Shown: one piece after another, positions 23,216 through 35,795 of the stretch
How the letters are laid out: each line of letters opens with the position of its first letter
Position numbering within the stretch: the stretch's first letter is position 1
Assembly: GCA_013398955.1 (NCBI GenBank)
Contig: VWPU01008387.1
Coordinates: 1 to 64,000 of the forward strand
Reading direction: 5' to 3'
From: Callaeas wilsoni
Lineage: Eukaryota; Chordata; Aves; Passeriformes; Callaeidae
DNA: 64,000 bases
Made by a program: the position numbers and the translations under genes
Notes under the pieces: generated by a model
Told to the model about the DNA's origin: nothing
Seen by the model: only the letters and a program-made list of their open reading frames with translations
Database searches by the model: none

Positions 23216-26200
23216 TTTACCTGTTGTGATTTACAGTGTTCCCTCCACCCATCTCCATCCCAGTACTACAAATGGAACCCTCGTTCCCAGTTTGGGAGTG
23301 CTACCCTCATAAGCAGTTTAAGCTGGACTGGCACTGGCCTATGAGCTACATCACACATCCATTCCGGTGCCTTTGCCCTTCAGGTGGTTACTTCCAGCTG
23401 ACAAGCAAGGTGTAAAGTGTGAGCATTCTATCACTGCATCTAAATCTGTCAGAGCTAATCTGGTCAGAACCCTGTCTTACATTTATAAATGTCCAGCTCT
23501 TGAGTGCCTCCAATATAGGCAGCTTCTTTCCAAAGGACAATGGGTGGAATATTGTATCAAACAGGTGCAAAATGTATGCTTACTGGACTAGAATTAATTG
23601 GTAACAGAAAGCAACCAATAAGCAGGAGTCTATTCCCATTTTTCCTTAAATACAGTTTTCTCCCTACTCTTTCACCACTCATTGTGCAAACATGGAGCAA
23701 ATTTCAATTTCTTATCCATTGCCTGAGAAGGTTTCAGTAGTACAAGACTGTGCATGACAGTGAGGTGTGTGACATGCTGTCACTCAGCACACTGCTTAGG
23801 ATGTGGCATGTTACAGAAAGGCAGTGACATATCACAAAGCAGATGTGTGACATGGCAGTCACTTAGATGATAGGCATGCAAGTTACTCCAAGACCCTGAA
23901 GTCTTTGATTGTTTGCTCTCAGTTCCTACTCACTTTGAACAAATGCTTGTGCCAAGTGCAAAATGTTTTTAAAAAACTGCTTGGAATATATAATTACACA
24001 GTAACCTTTCAGGATAATTTATCTGGTTTAATTTTTTAACACAATTATAAGCACTGTTCAGAGAGCACAGTCTCTACCTACAACAATACTGTCAGTATGC
24101 ACACTACTGACAGAGTGCTCACTTTTGCAGAGCTCATCCTGCCAGAATAAACACAGGAGAAAGCAGGAATGCACAGTCCCCCTTACCTCCTTGACAGGAT
24201 CTAACACGTGGAGAAAATTTAGAAAAAAAGAGCATAGACTGGTAATTTTGCACCAAAGTGAGCAGCCATGGAAAATGCACATTACCACAGGTTCCCATGT
24301 CTTCTCTCCAGGGTCCTTCCTTCCTCAGCATGGGAAAGTTGTTCCAGGGAAGTGGGCATGAAAGTGGCCTTCGATTGGGGAAGACTAGAAAAGGTGAAGG
24401 ATTTGTTTGGCATGTTCAAATACCTGCTCAAACCTGGGAGTTTAATCACAGTGTCAGCAGGGAGAAACAGCACTGATGTCAAATCCCATCGCATGTTTAG
24501 GGAAGCAAGATGCCTGTAGCAAACAAGCAACAACTCAGAGTTATTTCTCCAGGTCTAACTCAAAGACCCAGAAGCAACAAGGGGAGTACCCTCCACAGCT
24601 CACTATTTGCAGATTTTTCAAATCAATTTTCAAAGAAAGATTATGACATAGTTGTTGTATGAAGAAAAAATAAAACGTGGAGTAATGCTGCTAAAGCACA
24701 CAACGGATAGGAATTAGTAATGAAACAGCAAACAAAACCATTTGCACCTCCCATAAATTTATGCTTCATTTTATGTTGACAAAATGCAAAAAGAGAAAAA
24801 TAATCTCTTTTCAATAAGTTTGGACAGTGAAAACTAAATAAACAGTGCAACTAATGACAAATACAAAAGATTAAATTTTTTTTGATCTCTAAATCCCATA
24901 AGATGTTATTAGAAACAAAAGTGAAACAATGAAGCCTGAAATAAATGCAGCTTGGTTTTCCGTGGATTTGTATTTCATGATTTAAGCTCTAATTTGAGCT
25001 TTTCTTCTGGTATGGGAATTTATAACCTCTCACAATAGTGAGCTTTCATTGCTGTCTTTCCTTCAGTCAAAATGCTTATGGGGTCTATTTTTCCAAAGCT
25101 ACTGAGAACTCAATTATCCTTGAGACTAGTTCCCTTCTGTCAAATTTGGTTGACACCGGTCAGTGGGTTTGAAAGTTATTAGACAAGACATTTAGACAGT
25201 CATAGAGAAACAAATGCAAAAATATTATTGCTATAAAAAACAGGCTAAAAGTATTTTCCAAAAAAACTATTTGATCTTTTTATGTTCAGTTTCATGCACA
25301 GGGAAATATATGACAGCTGGATCCTTATAATAAGGAAATCCTAAGAAACAAGTTGGATTGCTGTTTAAGACTCGAGAGTCTCAGAGGAAAGAATAACAAT
25401 ACAGGATTTCCTAGTAGCTGAAAGTGTTTTGGCAAACAATGACCCTTGCAAATCTTTGCAAAATAACACCAAATGCTACTCATGCTAACGAAAATCAACA
25501 TCTCACTAAAATAAATGGAAAGTGAAGGTAGCAGGCAGGGCTCACAAGATCAAATAAGGACTACAGGGCTCAGCCCAGCAGTATCTAAACTGATCTCCAC
25601 TTTCAAGACACTGGTAATCTGTTCAACTCACTAACTTACTGTTTCCACCTATTTGGGTCAGATAAAATAACATGCAATTTTGGATTAAACGTAAAAGTGC
25701 AGATAAGCTGCCCTATTTTTATTTATCCCTTTACTTTTTGCATCTATACAACCTTGCAGTACCCAGAGTTCACATTTTCCTAAATAAAGTGCTTGAAGTT
25801 AGGGGATTTTTAATGAATGTCACTGTTTTTAATGCATAAGTTAACCTCTTATTTGAAAAATAGACCACCATAATATTTAAAGACATAAAAATTACTTTTG
25901 TGACACAGTTAATGTCTTTCCATGTATCCACTTATGGGGGGAAAAAAAGCACAAAAGAAAAGATTAACCTGAACACTGAGGACACATTTAACATAAGCCT
26001 TCCCCAGGCTCATCATTACCTGTATGGAACTGCTGACCTTGAAAAGCTTTCATGTTAACCAAAAAAGGATGTAGAGACCTAGGACAGAGAACTCAAAAAA
26101 ATATGCATTGCCATCCAGATTATCACATAGTCACTTTGTAATTTATCACTTATTTCTACCTTAAAATGACATTCATAATTTTGCTCTCAATAATTAATTT

Positions 26201-26339
26201 ATTCGGTAGCCTTAATCAGAACAAGTAAACAGAGAATTTGTATGAATTCAAGGAGTATTTCTCTGGCAAGAGAAGCTGGGATAAAAATATTCAGTACTTG
26301 ACCTCTTGTGACAGAGAAAGTGAGAGACGGAGAGGCTGG
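23216..26339. other. unique non-coding DNA
   Basis: No gene recognised. At 23765-23790 and 23842-23870 there are two similar segments containing GTGTGACATG and GTCAC about 77 bp apart, a diverged local duplication. Overlapping frames on both strands at 24058-24533 are unsupported. Confidence 0.5.
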
Positions 26340-26610
26340 TTTCATGCCCCTTTCTGGAGAGCAGTTATTCCAGCAGGAGCAGAAGGCCCAAGGAGGCCCA
26401 GCGGAAGGTCAGCAAGGACAGGTTGGGCTCCCGTGGCGAGCAGGGAGGAGCCTTGCTCAGCACGGGGCACCTGCGCGTGCCAGGGGCCACCCCTGCGGGG
26501 CACGGGCTGGTCCTTGGGCAAAGCCGCCCTGTAAGGGAGGCAGCCCTCCGCCAGCACTGCTCCCGTGCTCTGAGCACTCTCACAAACTTCTGCCTACAGG
26601 TCAACCACCT
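26340..26610. other. GC-rich patch
   Basis: About 270 bp of GC-rich sequence with scattered CpGs in AT-rich surroundings. It ends in a plus-strand acceptor-like CTTCTGCCTACAG at 26587-26599. Frames of about 100 codons on both strands result from rare stops. No product recognised. Confidence 0.55.
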
Positions 26611-28014
26611 ACACTGCATTAAGATGCACAAGGAAGCACTAAGAGCATTCTTAGCAGCAGAACAAATATATTTTATGAGCCTCAATCTAATATCACAGAG
26701 ACAGAAACTCGATGGGTTTGAATATTTTGCAGGTTAACAGTGGTTTCAGAAATGTGACAGTGGAAACCGTAAAAATCGACTGAAAAATTCTCACCGCAAC
26801 ATCTGTAAAACTTTGTGTACTGAACTCAGAATTAGGCTTCACTTGTACCAAATCAGTGGAGCGTACCAGGTCTCTGTGGCTTGCATCTCTGGAAACCTAA
26901 ATTTTAGAGAATAAAACCATTAGCAAGACAAATAGGAAGTGCAAAATAAAATAAACATAGATTGCATGGAATGGCATAATTTTAATGAGATTAATAAGCA
27001 AACTCAGCAAACCCAGGCATAACTTATCAGTAGCTAACATTTCTCTTTGATCTTCGTGGTTAATTTTTCTCGTACAAAAACAATCATAAGACATCTCATT
27101 TTTTTATTTAAAGGTCATTTTTCCTGTGCCTTTTTCTATAATATGTTGCTTTAATTTCATTCACTCTGGTTAAAATGGAAGGGGTATGCTTTCAAAAACC
27201 AGCCAGATTTGCATTGTCTTCTAAAAATCTCCATTTAGCTGTATCAAACAGTTTGGGCTGGCTGAAATCACAAGGTGCAGTTAATTCTACAATTCAAATA
27301 GTCAAAAGCAGAAACATTTGATAATTCTATCTCCAGCCTCACTGTGACAAGACAAGCAAAACATATCCTCCCTGGACGTGGGGGAAGGCAAAATGATCAC
27401 ATTAAAGATTTTTTTTCTATCAGTCTTTATGCTGTGAAATACACAACAAAGAAGTTAGAGCACTAAATGACAGAAAAGGCAAAAATGGCAGTGCATGTAG
27501 CGCTCTCCCAGGAGCTGCCTGCGCCAGGCTCTCCTCAGCAGCCTGCAGTTACCCTCAGTTCATGCTGGTCAGGTCTTTTACTGAAAGAGAGTTTTTCTTT
27601 CAGTATTTATGTAGTGCAGCAGGCAACTGTTTACCTCAGAGGCATAAAAGTAAATCCGGATGTGTTTGATCCATAGTGCCACAGAAGCTTTGTTGCCTAT
27701 GGAAACAAAGGCTCCGTTCAGGGAGCTCACACAACAGGCCCTGCCATGCAAGGGACCCATCCATTTCAGCCACTGGATTATTTGTAGGTATTTTGCTAAG
27801 ATACATATGTAGATAGATATAGACAGATGTATATATACTACAAAATATTGTCTCTGTAATAGTCCAATATGATCAAATGGGACAGTTCCTGAGTCTCATA
27901 TTAATTTTATGTTATTTTATTTAAATAACATAATCCCCTTTTTAAAAAATTGATAGTTGAAATGTAAAAAGTGTTCAAGCTATAAGCATCTGGTCTTTTC
28001 CTCTACCTTTCACC
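26611..28014. other. unique non-coding DNA with hairpin and short ATAG run
   Basis: AT-rich and unique. It includes an imperfect AGATA/ATAG run at about 27790-27838 and the inverted repeat listed separately at 27907-27933. No gene recognised. Confidence 0.5.
27907..27933. repeat. perfect inverted repeat, 11-bp arms
   Basis: TTATGTTATTT (27907-27917) and its exact complement AAATAACATAA (27923-27933) flank a 5-base loop. Strong local hairpin, all A/T except one G-C pair. Confidence 0.85.
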
Positions 28015-28137
28015 ATGCAGGTTGTTGAGTATTTTGTGGACAGCAGCTTGACAAATCTGTTTCATGCTTACTCACAAATTCAGCTTTTGAAGATGACCCC
28101 AAGCATGGAGTTTACGGATGCTGCAGAGAATGGATAA
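28015..28137 (+). other. candidate 40-codon small ORF or terminal exon
   Basis: An ATG at 28015 opens 40 codons to a TAA at 28135-28137. The frame is too short to be conspicuous, but it overlaps a strong plus-strand acceptor: the pyrimidine-rich run TCTTTTCCTCTACC.. ends CATGCAG at 28020, after which the frame is VVEYFVDSS.. . So it could be either a small ORF or the last coding exon of a spliced transcript. The peptide alternates hydrophobic and polar residues like a folded protein, but I recognise no family. There is no nearby AATAAA within 200 bases. A chance ORF is the most likely alternative. Confidence 0.18.
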
Positions 28138-28559
28138 CATCCCAGAAGCACCTTGTTAAAGGTTTCCTTTGAAAAAAAAAACTTATTTGTGAATATGTTA
28201 TAGCTTCCTAAGTGGCAGTCCTGTGCAGAGACCTCTGCACATTTCACAGAAAACTGATCAAGTATGACACATTTCAACAGATCCCAGTGCAATATTTGTT
28301 ACAGCCCTTTCCCAGTGAGAACCTGAGGTGATAAAAAAGTGGTCAGATCCAAGGCTTGAATGCAAAGTCCACGATATTTGTCTTCACATGTAATGCAATA
28401 ATTGGGTGAATGGTGAATCTTCAGCTGTAGACCTTGGCAGCACTAGTGTTAAGAATATAGCTCAACGCCCCCTTCCTTTTTACTGACATCATTAAAGAAT
28501 ATATTCACAAAATTTATGCCTTACGTGACTTTCCTTAAAGACATCCTGCGTGAATCTTC

Positions 28560-28860
28560 TAATTTCAATTTAAGAAGGCAATTAGCAGCTAAGAGCACCT
28601 TATTAAATCTGCTTTTAATTATAATTCACCAATGTTTATAGCTCGCTTATAATTTTTGCATATGATTACATTATTAGGGATCAAAATGAGTGAACAAAGC
28701 ATTAGTTTATGTGCAGCAATAATGTTTCATACAAAATTAAAAGAAAACAATTTAAACTCATTTAAACGGGCATATTATTCTCCATTAGGAATCTGGGGCC
28801 AAAAATGCCTTGAAAATGCCATCTGTATAAATATTCATGTACCTGTGAACAGATAACTTC
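28560..28860. promoter_or_regulatory. conserved-element-like AT-rich block (inferred)
   Basis: Non-repetitive AT-rich sequence with many ATTA/TAAT cores (for example near 28614, 28671 and 28788), plus a sharp contrast with the surrounding random texture. Resembles a deeply conserved non-coding element, but only alignment can decide. A 66-codon frame (28656-28856) spans it without family signal. Confidence 0.2.
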
Positions 28861-29137
28861 AGAAGCAGATTTGACAGAAACAAAGAATAGCTTCTCCACA
28901 TTGCAGTAGATGACTAAGATCATTTGAATGATTTATTGATAAGCCAATGTACAAAATAAATACAAAGAGAATGGGCTGGACTGGTTGTTACCAAAAAAAA
29001 TCATTAGAAGACTGCCTAGCATATGAATTTATAAATATAAGAGTGGTGTGGGTAGGCTTGCATTACAAAAAAGTCAAACATAATAAGAGAAAGACAACAA
29101 TAATCTGCAATTCCTATTACTTTTATACTTTTTTGAG
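28861..29137. other. unique non-coding DNA
   Basis: Nothing recognised; it leads into a keto (T/G) tract. Confidence 0.45.
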
Positions 29138-29190
29138 GGGAGGATTTTTATTTGCTTGGGGTTTTGGTTTAGTTTAGGTTTTTTGGTAAC
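29138..29190. repeat. T/G-rich tract (reverse-strand counterpart of the A/C tracts)
   Basis: A run of TTTT, GGGG and GGTTT units with few A or C. On the minus strand it has the same look as the A/C tracts at 1343, 11925 and 14050. Smaller counterparts occur at about 42040-42072 and 59425-59462. Confidence 0.75.
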
Positions 29191-29639
29191 TGGAAGTTGG
29201 GGTAAATCCAAGCCAATAAGCACTACTGTCACAACAACCAGGTGGTGGCCAATTTAGATGCTGATCCCGTCGCTCTTTCCATGTGAAGTGGTACTCACAT
29301 GAGTAACCCCATTGAAAACTGAAGGATGACTTGTGCACTAAGTGCTATTTAATGGAAGGCTAGCAGGCTGGAGGCAGATGAAGCAAGACTTATTATTTGA
29401 TAAACTCATTGCCTCCCGGGGAAGGGCAAGGGGAACTTCTGGATAGCATCTAACCTCAATTCCCAGAGGTACCAACACACTCCTACTGTAAAAGCCTAAA
29501 TACTCCAGAAGTTATTCAAACAGTCAAAAGCCTCACAGGAGAAGCAGCTGCTCAAGATGTCATAGGATCAGCTTTAAGAAACACGTGCCAGATCTTATTC
29601 TGCAGATCTCTGAACTGAGGCACTTTGAGGCCTCTCTCT

Positions 29640-29760
29640 TTCAGGGCCGTGCCCATAGCTGTGCCAGCCTGGCACCTGCCCTGGCGCTGGGCTGCTGCTC
29701 AGTGAGCAGCCCACAGACACACTGCACTGAAGGGCAGTGATGTAGAGGGGTGCATCCAGG
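29640..29760. other. small GC-rich patch behind a strong acceptor-like site
   Basis: About 120 bp of GC-rich sequence starting right after CCTCTCTCTTTCAG (29630-29643), a good plus-strand splice acceptor. One frame is open for about 31 codons from there. No donor of quality is seen, so an exon call is not justified. Confidence 0.4.
29689..29712. repeat. competing inverted repeats
   Basis: GGGCTGCT (29689-29696) pairs with AGCAGCCC (29705-29712). An overlapping alternative, GCTGCTCA (29694-29701) with TGAGCAGC (29703-29710), has a single-base centre. Both have perfect 8-bp arms, so two mutually exclusive hairpins are possible. Confidence 0.85.
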
Positions 29761-31651
29761 AGAGACACATCTTTCCTAAAACCCTGAGCACAGGGCTATG
29801 CCAATTACTTTTCCTAGCTTAGTGTAATTTGGAATGTCCTTTCTGCTCTATGACCCAGCAAGACTGGGTTCAGCACTGAACTCTTACTATCTACAAAGTC
29901 AGATCTATGTGACAAAAACGCTTCTTTAATCGTCTTTCATTTTGAACAGGCAGTAAATTAAAACACAATGTAGCCACCAAGTATTCACAATGATTAGCAG
30001 CTGGCAAGTTTGGGGGCTTCTAGTAGATATACTTAGCAAAGCAAGGAAAAATTCCAGAGTAAACTCTGGCCTGTTTTTCTCCTAAAATAATTGTTCTTAG
30101 ACTGTTAGTCTACTTAAACTCTTGGGATTTTTCTCACTAAGCAGACAACAGAGAAGACGAAATGTTGCTTTCTAAACTATGCAAACTATGTCCTGTACTT
30201 TACTGCAATAGCCAAGACCATCCTTAATCTTATCATTCAAATTACATTCAGAATACCTGACATGGCAATAATCATGTAATAAAGGCATCATCCTATAGAC
30301 CTAAAAAATAGGAGACAGACCCTTAAAAAAAGGATGAACATCAGGTGAACACTTTCAAATAGATGGGAGCTCTGAACTTCAGGACAACAAACTTTAAAAA
30401 GTTAGAACAGGTGAAGAATTTTAAAAGAAGGTCCAGCATTAACTTCAAAGCTAAATATTATTCTAGGTTGTGGGCTTTTTTTTTTTTTAACTTCAGCCTT
30501 TGATAAGAGGGGGTTGAACAAGAACAAAAATTTAGCTGCAAAAGCAGGCATATTTGACAAGTTTGGCAGCACATGAATAGAACTTAGAGTATTATATGCA
30601 GCTTAAAAGATAAAAAAATAACAGCCTTCCTCTTAATTAGAGAAGCCATATGCTCTATGAAATAAATCCTGGTAGCTTGTAATTACAACCTTATTTTTAA
30701 ACAGATCCTTTTAATTCTATTATATTCTGTATTTCTGATTTATTTACTAAAATATTCAGATCACAGAGTTATTATGAAAAAGTTCACTTCAGAGTTGAAA
30801 GAATAGCATGAGAATTATGTTGCTACATCTCTTTCTACAAACAGGAGATGATAAACAGGGGTCTACATGTAAAAGATTCTTCTCCACAGTGAAAAGTAAG
30901 AAAATAAAGAAGGAAAAAATAACATCTGCCATAGTGAGTTTGTCTTGCTCAGTATTCTGCCTGTATGGATATGATCTTTAACAGTATTCAAATGAAAATA
31001 AGCCTGCAGTACTGTCTACACATTTTAAAACCAGAGGGTCACATGGGGCATCTAATCCAAGCACCTATCTCACCTTAGTTTTAGGACTACTCTTAATTTT
31101 TCTTTTGAAGTGGGAACAGACGTTACTTTTTTAGTAACTGGGTTTTCCTGAGTGGTATAAAGTTTTTACTCATGTGCTTTGGAATTAATTTAATGCAGAA
31201 AAATTTAACTGTACTTCTCCCTGTTAAATGAAAATACCTTTAAAACAAATTTATCCAGAGAATCTAAAAAAGATCACTGCCATTCTCAGCACTTCTAGTC
31301 ACTCATAATAAGATGGTTTCATATAAGGAGCTATCAATCAGTTTTACAGATGCAGGTATGTTTCTATAACTATATAATAGGTATCATTCACAAGCCTAAA
31401 TCACAGGTTTTCTAGGTGCCAAACTTCCCATACAAAGAAGATCAGCCTATAAAAACATGAATCAGCCCATACACATGTCAGAAATGTCACTCGAGAAAAA
31501 AACTTTTTGCTAAGAAATTTAAGGTAACATAATTAAATTCAAGATAGCAATTTGACTGTATTTTTAGTGGTGTGAGACCCAGGTCCTGTTCCTTACTAAC
31601 ATCTCAGTTTGTGATTTTACATTTCCATTACTCATTGGTGCTGACACTTAC
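29761..31651. other. unique non-coding DNA
   Basis: No gene seen. A T-run of 13 at about 30476-30488 is the only notable simple tract. The sequence at 31033-31066 faintly recalls a CR1 tail but is too diverged to call. Confidence 0.5.
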
Positions 31652-31748
31652 CTGTAGCCACTGCAGGCATTCAGTGCAGCTTGCTTCCCTTCAAGCATTG
31701 AGAGCAAGCAGCTGAAACAGGCTTATGCCAGTTCTGCTGTTCTGATTG
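31652..31748 (-). other. candidate 97-nt non-coding exon (splice signals only)
   Basis: Minus strand. A good acceptor (TTTCCTGTCCTTTTTGCTCAG, complement of 31749-31769) and a perfect consensus donor CAG|GTAAGT (complement of 31646-31654) define 97 bases. All three frames contain a stop, so if real it belongs to a long non-coding RNA or an untranslated region. It lies on the same strand as the candidates at 7.3, 14.8 and 36.9 kb. Confidence 0.25.
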
Positions 31749-33559
31749 CTGAGCAAAAAGGACAGGAAATCATTATAGTCAAAACATTTCTAACAAAGGT
31801 CACATTAATACAAAATTACATCAATCACCTTGGAAAAAAAAAGTACATTTCAACTGATGTCATTCGTTCATGGGGCTAATATCAGCTTTAGTTTTAAAAA
31901 TTTGGCTGATTCTGGAGAAAAATCATTAAAAATTAACTATGCCTTTCAAGAGAGATTTGAGTCTTGTGTAAGAAGATAAAGTTGCATGAGTTGTTCCATA
32001 TGATAATCTGAATGGCTGTTTCAAAACTTTTTTTCTGAAGACATTACTGTGAAAGTAGCTTTAATGCAAAAGAATCATCTAGAGAAGATGACTCTGGATA
32101 AAGCATTCATCAGGATTTACCCTGGTCTGGTTACATGCACCATGGAATCCAGGCCTTTAGCTCACAAACGTAGCATTGTACAAGTGAAATAAGCCAGAAT
32201 TATTATACCTACAACTCATAATACATGCACACATTCAGAACTATTAGACACACTAGATGAGGTATCTGACTTTGTATAAAACTTTTGCAGTTGATTTTGA
32301 CATGGGCACATTGTAAGAATATATTTCAGCACTGCAGATGACACTTTATACACCTAAAACTTTTTTCTGGGGAATGCTAAATGAATTTGCAGGTGTAAAT
32401 GAGGTCCAGGCTTTCAGACATTAATACTCACATGACGCTAAATTCAACAATTAAATTTTCAGTGGTAAGGGATTACTCCCATACATCCTAATTCAGAGCA
32501 TAAACTACTTTTATCTATATCAGAGTATATAAGCACGTGCTTAGAAGTCTGCTTTTCAGAGGAACTGGAGGACTTAACCACTTGTCAAGTTATTTGCTGA
32601 AGAAGAATGGGTGGATAGTCTGGAGACAGTGATTTTGTCTGTTGTGGTATTGTGGAATTGAATTCTACATACACACAAATTCCTATCCAACGTTGTATGT
32701 TTAATCATCACATTTATACATAATTAACAGACATACAAAAACATGGAGAAACAATATAATTATATATAATTTTACAACAGAGAGTAAACATGCAATCTCT
32801 GCAGTTTTATCCTACATTAAAAATTATCTAGTATCTGCAGCATGTCTTCTAATGGGATTAGCCCACTGCACAATTTTAATTCCAGTGAAGGTTTTTTCAA
32901 GGCTAAGGACTAGCCTTGTAAATTTACATGTAAGCTGCAATTTTAACAACAATTCCCCCAATATTTTAATTTTGATTTATCCGCAACAAATCTGTGTACA
33001 GATTTTTAGACGGTATTCAAGCTCTTTAATTTCAAATCACACTGTTTTGAAAAGGCTGGTACAAAATTGAATGTCACTTGATTGTTATTCTTCTTAGGAG
33101 AGACTACAAATGAAGGATCAGTGAGGGAGCAGAGAAAAACACCAGTGAGAAATAGGATGAAAACAAAGTTGAGAGTGTGAAGAATGAACAACTGAGTGTG
33201 GAAAAGAGAAGCACAGAGGGAGAATAAAAAATTCTCATACACTGGCATTTAAGGGACAAGAAGCTTACACAGGCCACTGAGCTGTGCCATGGTCACTTTT
33301 CAAGGGTTAGTAAACTCACTCAGAGGTAACCTGGCACAGAGCTTGCTTCAGCAGAAGGTTCACTGAAGAAAAGTTTACTACATCAAAATAATGGCTCCCA
33401 AACTGTAACTAATATCTAAAATACAATTCTGCAGGCCCTGCAAACCTCCCATCCCATCCTTGTGTATCCTCCTGTTGGCGTACCCAATCTGCTGTGCCCA
33501 AAAACCCCAGAAATTTCAGCCCCTTTTAAAAGCAACGAGCCATTTCCAACCTGCAGCCC
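31749..33559. other. unique non-coding DNA
   Basis: AT-rich, no recognised feature. Confidence 0.5.
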
Positions 33560-33735
33560 TCCCCAAAGAGGCACCTGAGATGCTGAGCTGGCTGCTAGCG
33601 AGGCCATGAACTCCCGGGGCGGTTTCTGCCCTGCTGTGCTAGAGCCATTCTCCTGGCAGACGTGGAGCCATCGCGAAGAGACACAGACTGCTGCTCCCTG
33701 GCCCTGGAGATGTCATGGCCACAGAGCCGCAGCGG
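33560..33735. other. GC-rich patch
   Basis: About 170 bp, GC-rich with several CpGs (including CCCGGGGCGG at 33613-33622). Small frames (33416-33803) in both directions are unsupported. Confidence 0.5.
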
Positions 33736-35795
33736 TGGGGTCTGAATTTTTCCTCTTTCCAGTTTTTCAAGCCGTGGTTTCTAAAGGTGACAATGGTAAT
33801 TAGTCCTAAATGCTTTATGTGCCATAGAGAAATGTCCAGCAGGCAACGTTTTTTAAGTCTCTGCCAACACTTTGATCACAGAATGAATTGTCTGGAATAC
33901 TGTGAACTCTTTACTTATTAAAATGAAACTGGGGTGTTGTATCAATGAAATATATTTTATTGTGTTCTGTCAATGAGATATATGCTATTATATTATCAAG
34001 GTACCAATTCAGACTATAAAATCAGCTTTCCATTTCTCTTAATGAGAGACTGTACCAAAAGAAAATTACATGAGTTTTCATCACTGTACTCTTAATAAAA
34101 ATAGGACATTTTGGCTCTTTTTGTTAAAGAGAAAGCTAATATAGTATTTATGAAGTCTGTGCAGTGAGCAGTTAAGGACTAATACTGAATATCCAAAATG
34201 CTACAGGATCTTTAGTCAAAACGGAGCATGACAATATGAAACACAAAGCATTTTGTCACGAAAAAGAAAAAAAAGTAATGGGAAAAAAAGGAGTGGTTAT
34301 TATAGGAAGAATGAAAGGGTATAGATGGTGAAAGAGAATTAGCATTTCCAGAAATGAAAATGGGGTGCATTTTTTAAAAAAGAAGATGCCTTCTAGACTT
34401 TAGTTGTGTTTTCAGGAGATGAAAGAAACAAACTTGTAAGTCTCCAAAGAGACAGTAAATGTAGACACTGAAAAATCACCACAGCATTTGAAAAGAAATG
34501 GGATCTTATTTTATAACCATAAAACTATGAACTGCCTCTTTTATTATTTAAGGGGTCTTGCTTTTCTGTTCTATCAAGAAGACTTCAAGGTCAAAATGTC
34601 TGTATACTTAATGCCACTTTAGATGCCAATGAAAGGAGATTACAAGAAAAATGAGAACCCTGGGGCTTGCCAGGCCTTTCTGGGATAAATGCACCTGGTA
34701 AAGTCAAGGTTATATAAATGAAGAGAATCCATCATCTGATGTTGTTGGGGGATTATTTTCATTTAAAGAAAAAGAAAGGAAATTAATAATATAAAATAGT
34801 GAAATGTTCGAAGATTGTCTGTATGAAAAAGACAATTTAACATTGCAATATGTGCAATTAGTCACAAATTCTTCTTTCAAGTGAGGACTGAAGCAATTTT
34901 TAGGGGAACAGAGACAGTCATAGCTTGGTGGACAACTCCAGATAATGCTAAATCCTTTTCAAATGGTCATAGTCTGTTCCCTGGTAACTTAAGGACCTGC
35001 TGAAGGTAAACCAAACTTGCAGGGAACTTAGCTGAAATCCAAGAATGTAGAAGAAACTTGCCCACATCTGAAAACCACAAATTTTAACTCTTGTAATGTC
35101 AGGAAAATGTACTAAAGTGTACAACCCAAGGAAGCGTTTTGAGAGCAATATTTCAAATGTTTACCATCAAGGCAGACATGGGCATGGAAATGGAAAGAAG
35201 TTTCCATGCCATGGAGTTTCAGCATTCTATAATAGTTGGGTTCAGAAACCTGGCCCAGAAAGAGTCAGTAAGGGTTGTTCTCTTGCTTTACTGCAGAATA
35301 GCCAAATAGATTTTCAAGGTCTCCACAAGGTCCATTTTCCTTCAAGGATGGAGTGATGTAATTTTTTTTCATTTTTCTCTGTCTCAGTTTTATCACATTG
35401 TTGGAGATGTGGCTTCATGTCTTACAGGTAGGGTATTGTCCTATCTTATTATTATCAGAAGCTCAACCTGCTGCACAGCCGATTTACTCTGCTAGGTGCA
35501 AATACTGCATTAAACTCAGCAACTGCAGATCAGTAGAGAGTGCAGATGTTAAGCCATTTAATTGTCTTTTCCCTATACTTTGACGGAAGTAAACGAAGGT
35601 TTCCTGGGAAGTTCAAGGTCTAGAGGTCATTTTTTCATGCATTTACTATCTTTAGGGTTCAGATTTGGAGCAACATCCCTCTTTGGTACATAAATCTAAA
35701 TGATGCAGAAACAAGTACATCAAAGAGGGAATTACTGCTCTAGAATCTACATCAAATTTCACTGTTAATTGAAAAGATCATGCCTTTGCTTAGAG
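33736..35795. other. unique non-coding DNA
   Basis: No gene recognised. A loose direct repeat of TCAATGA-ATATAT occurs near 33941-33983. It ends at the target-site duplication of the LTR. Confidence 0.5.
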
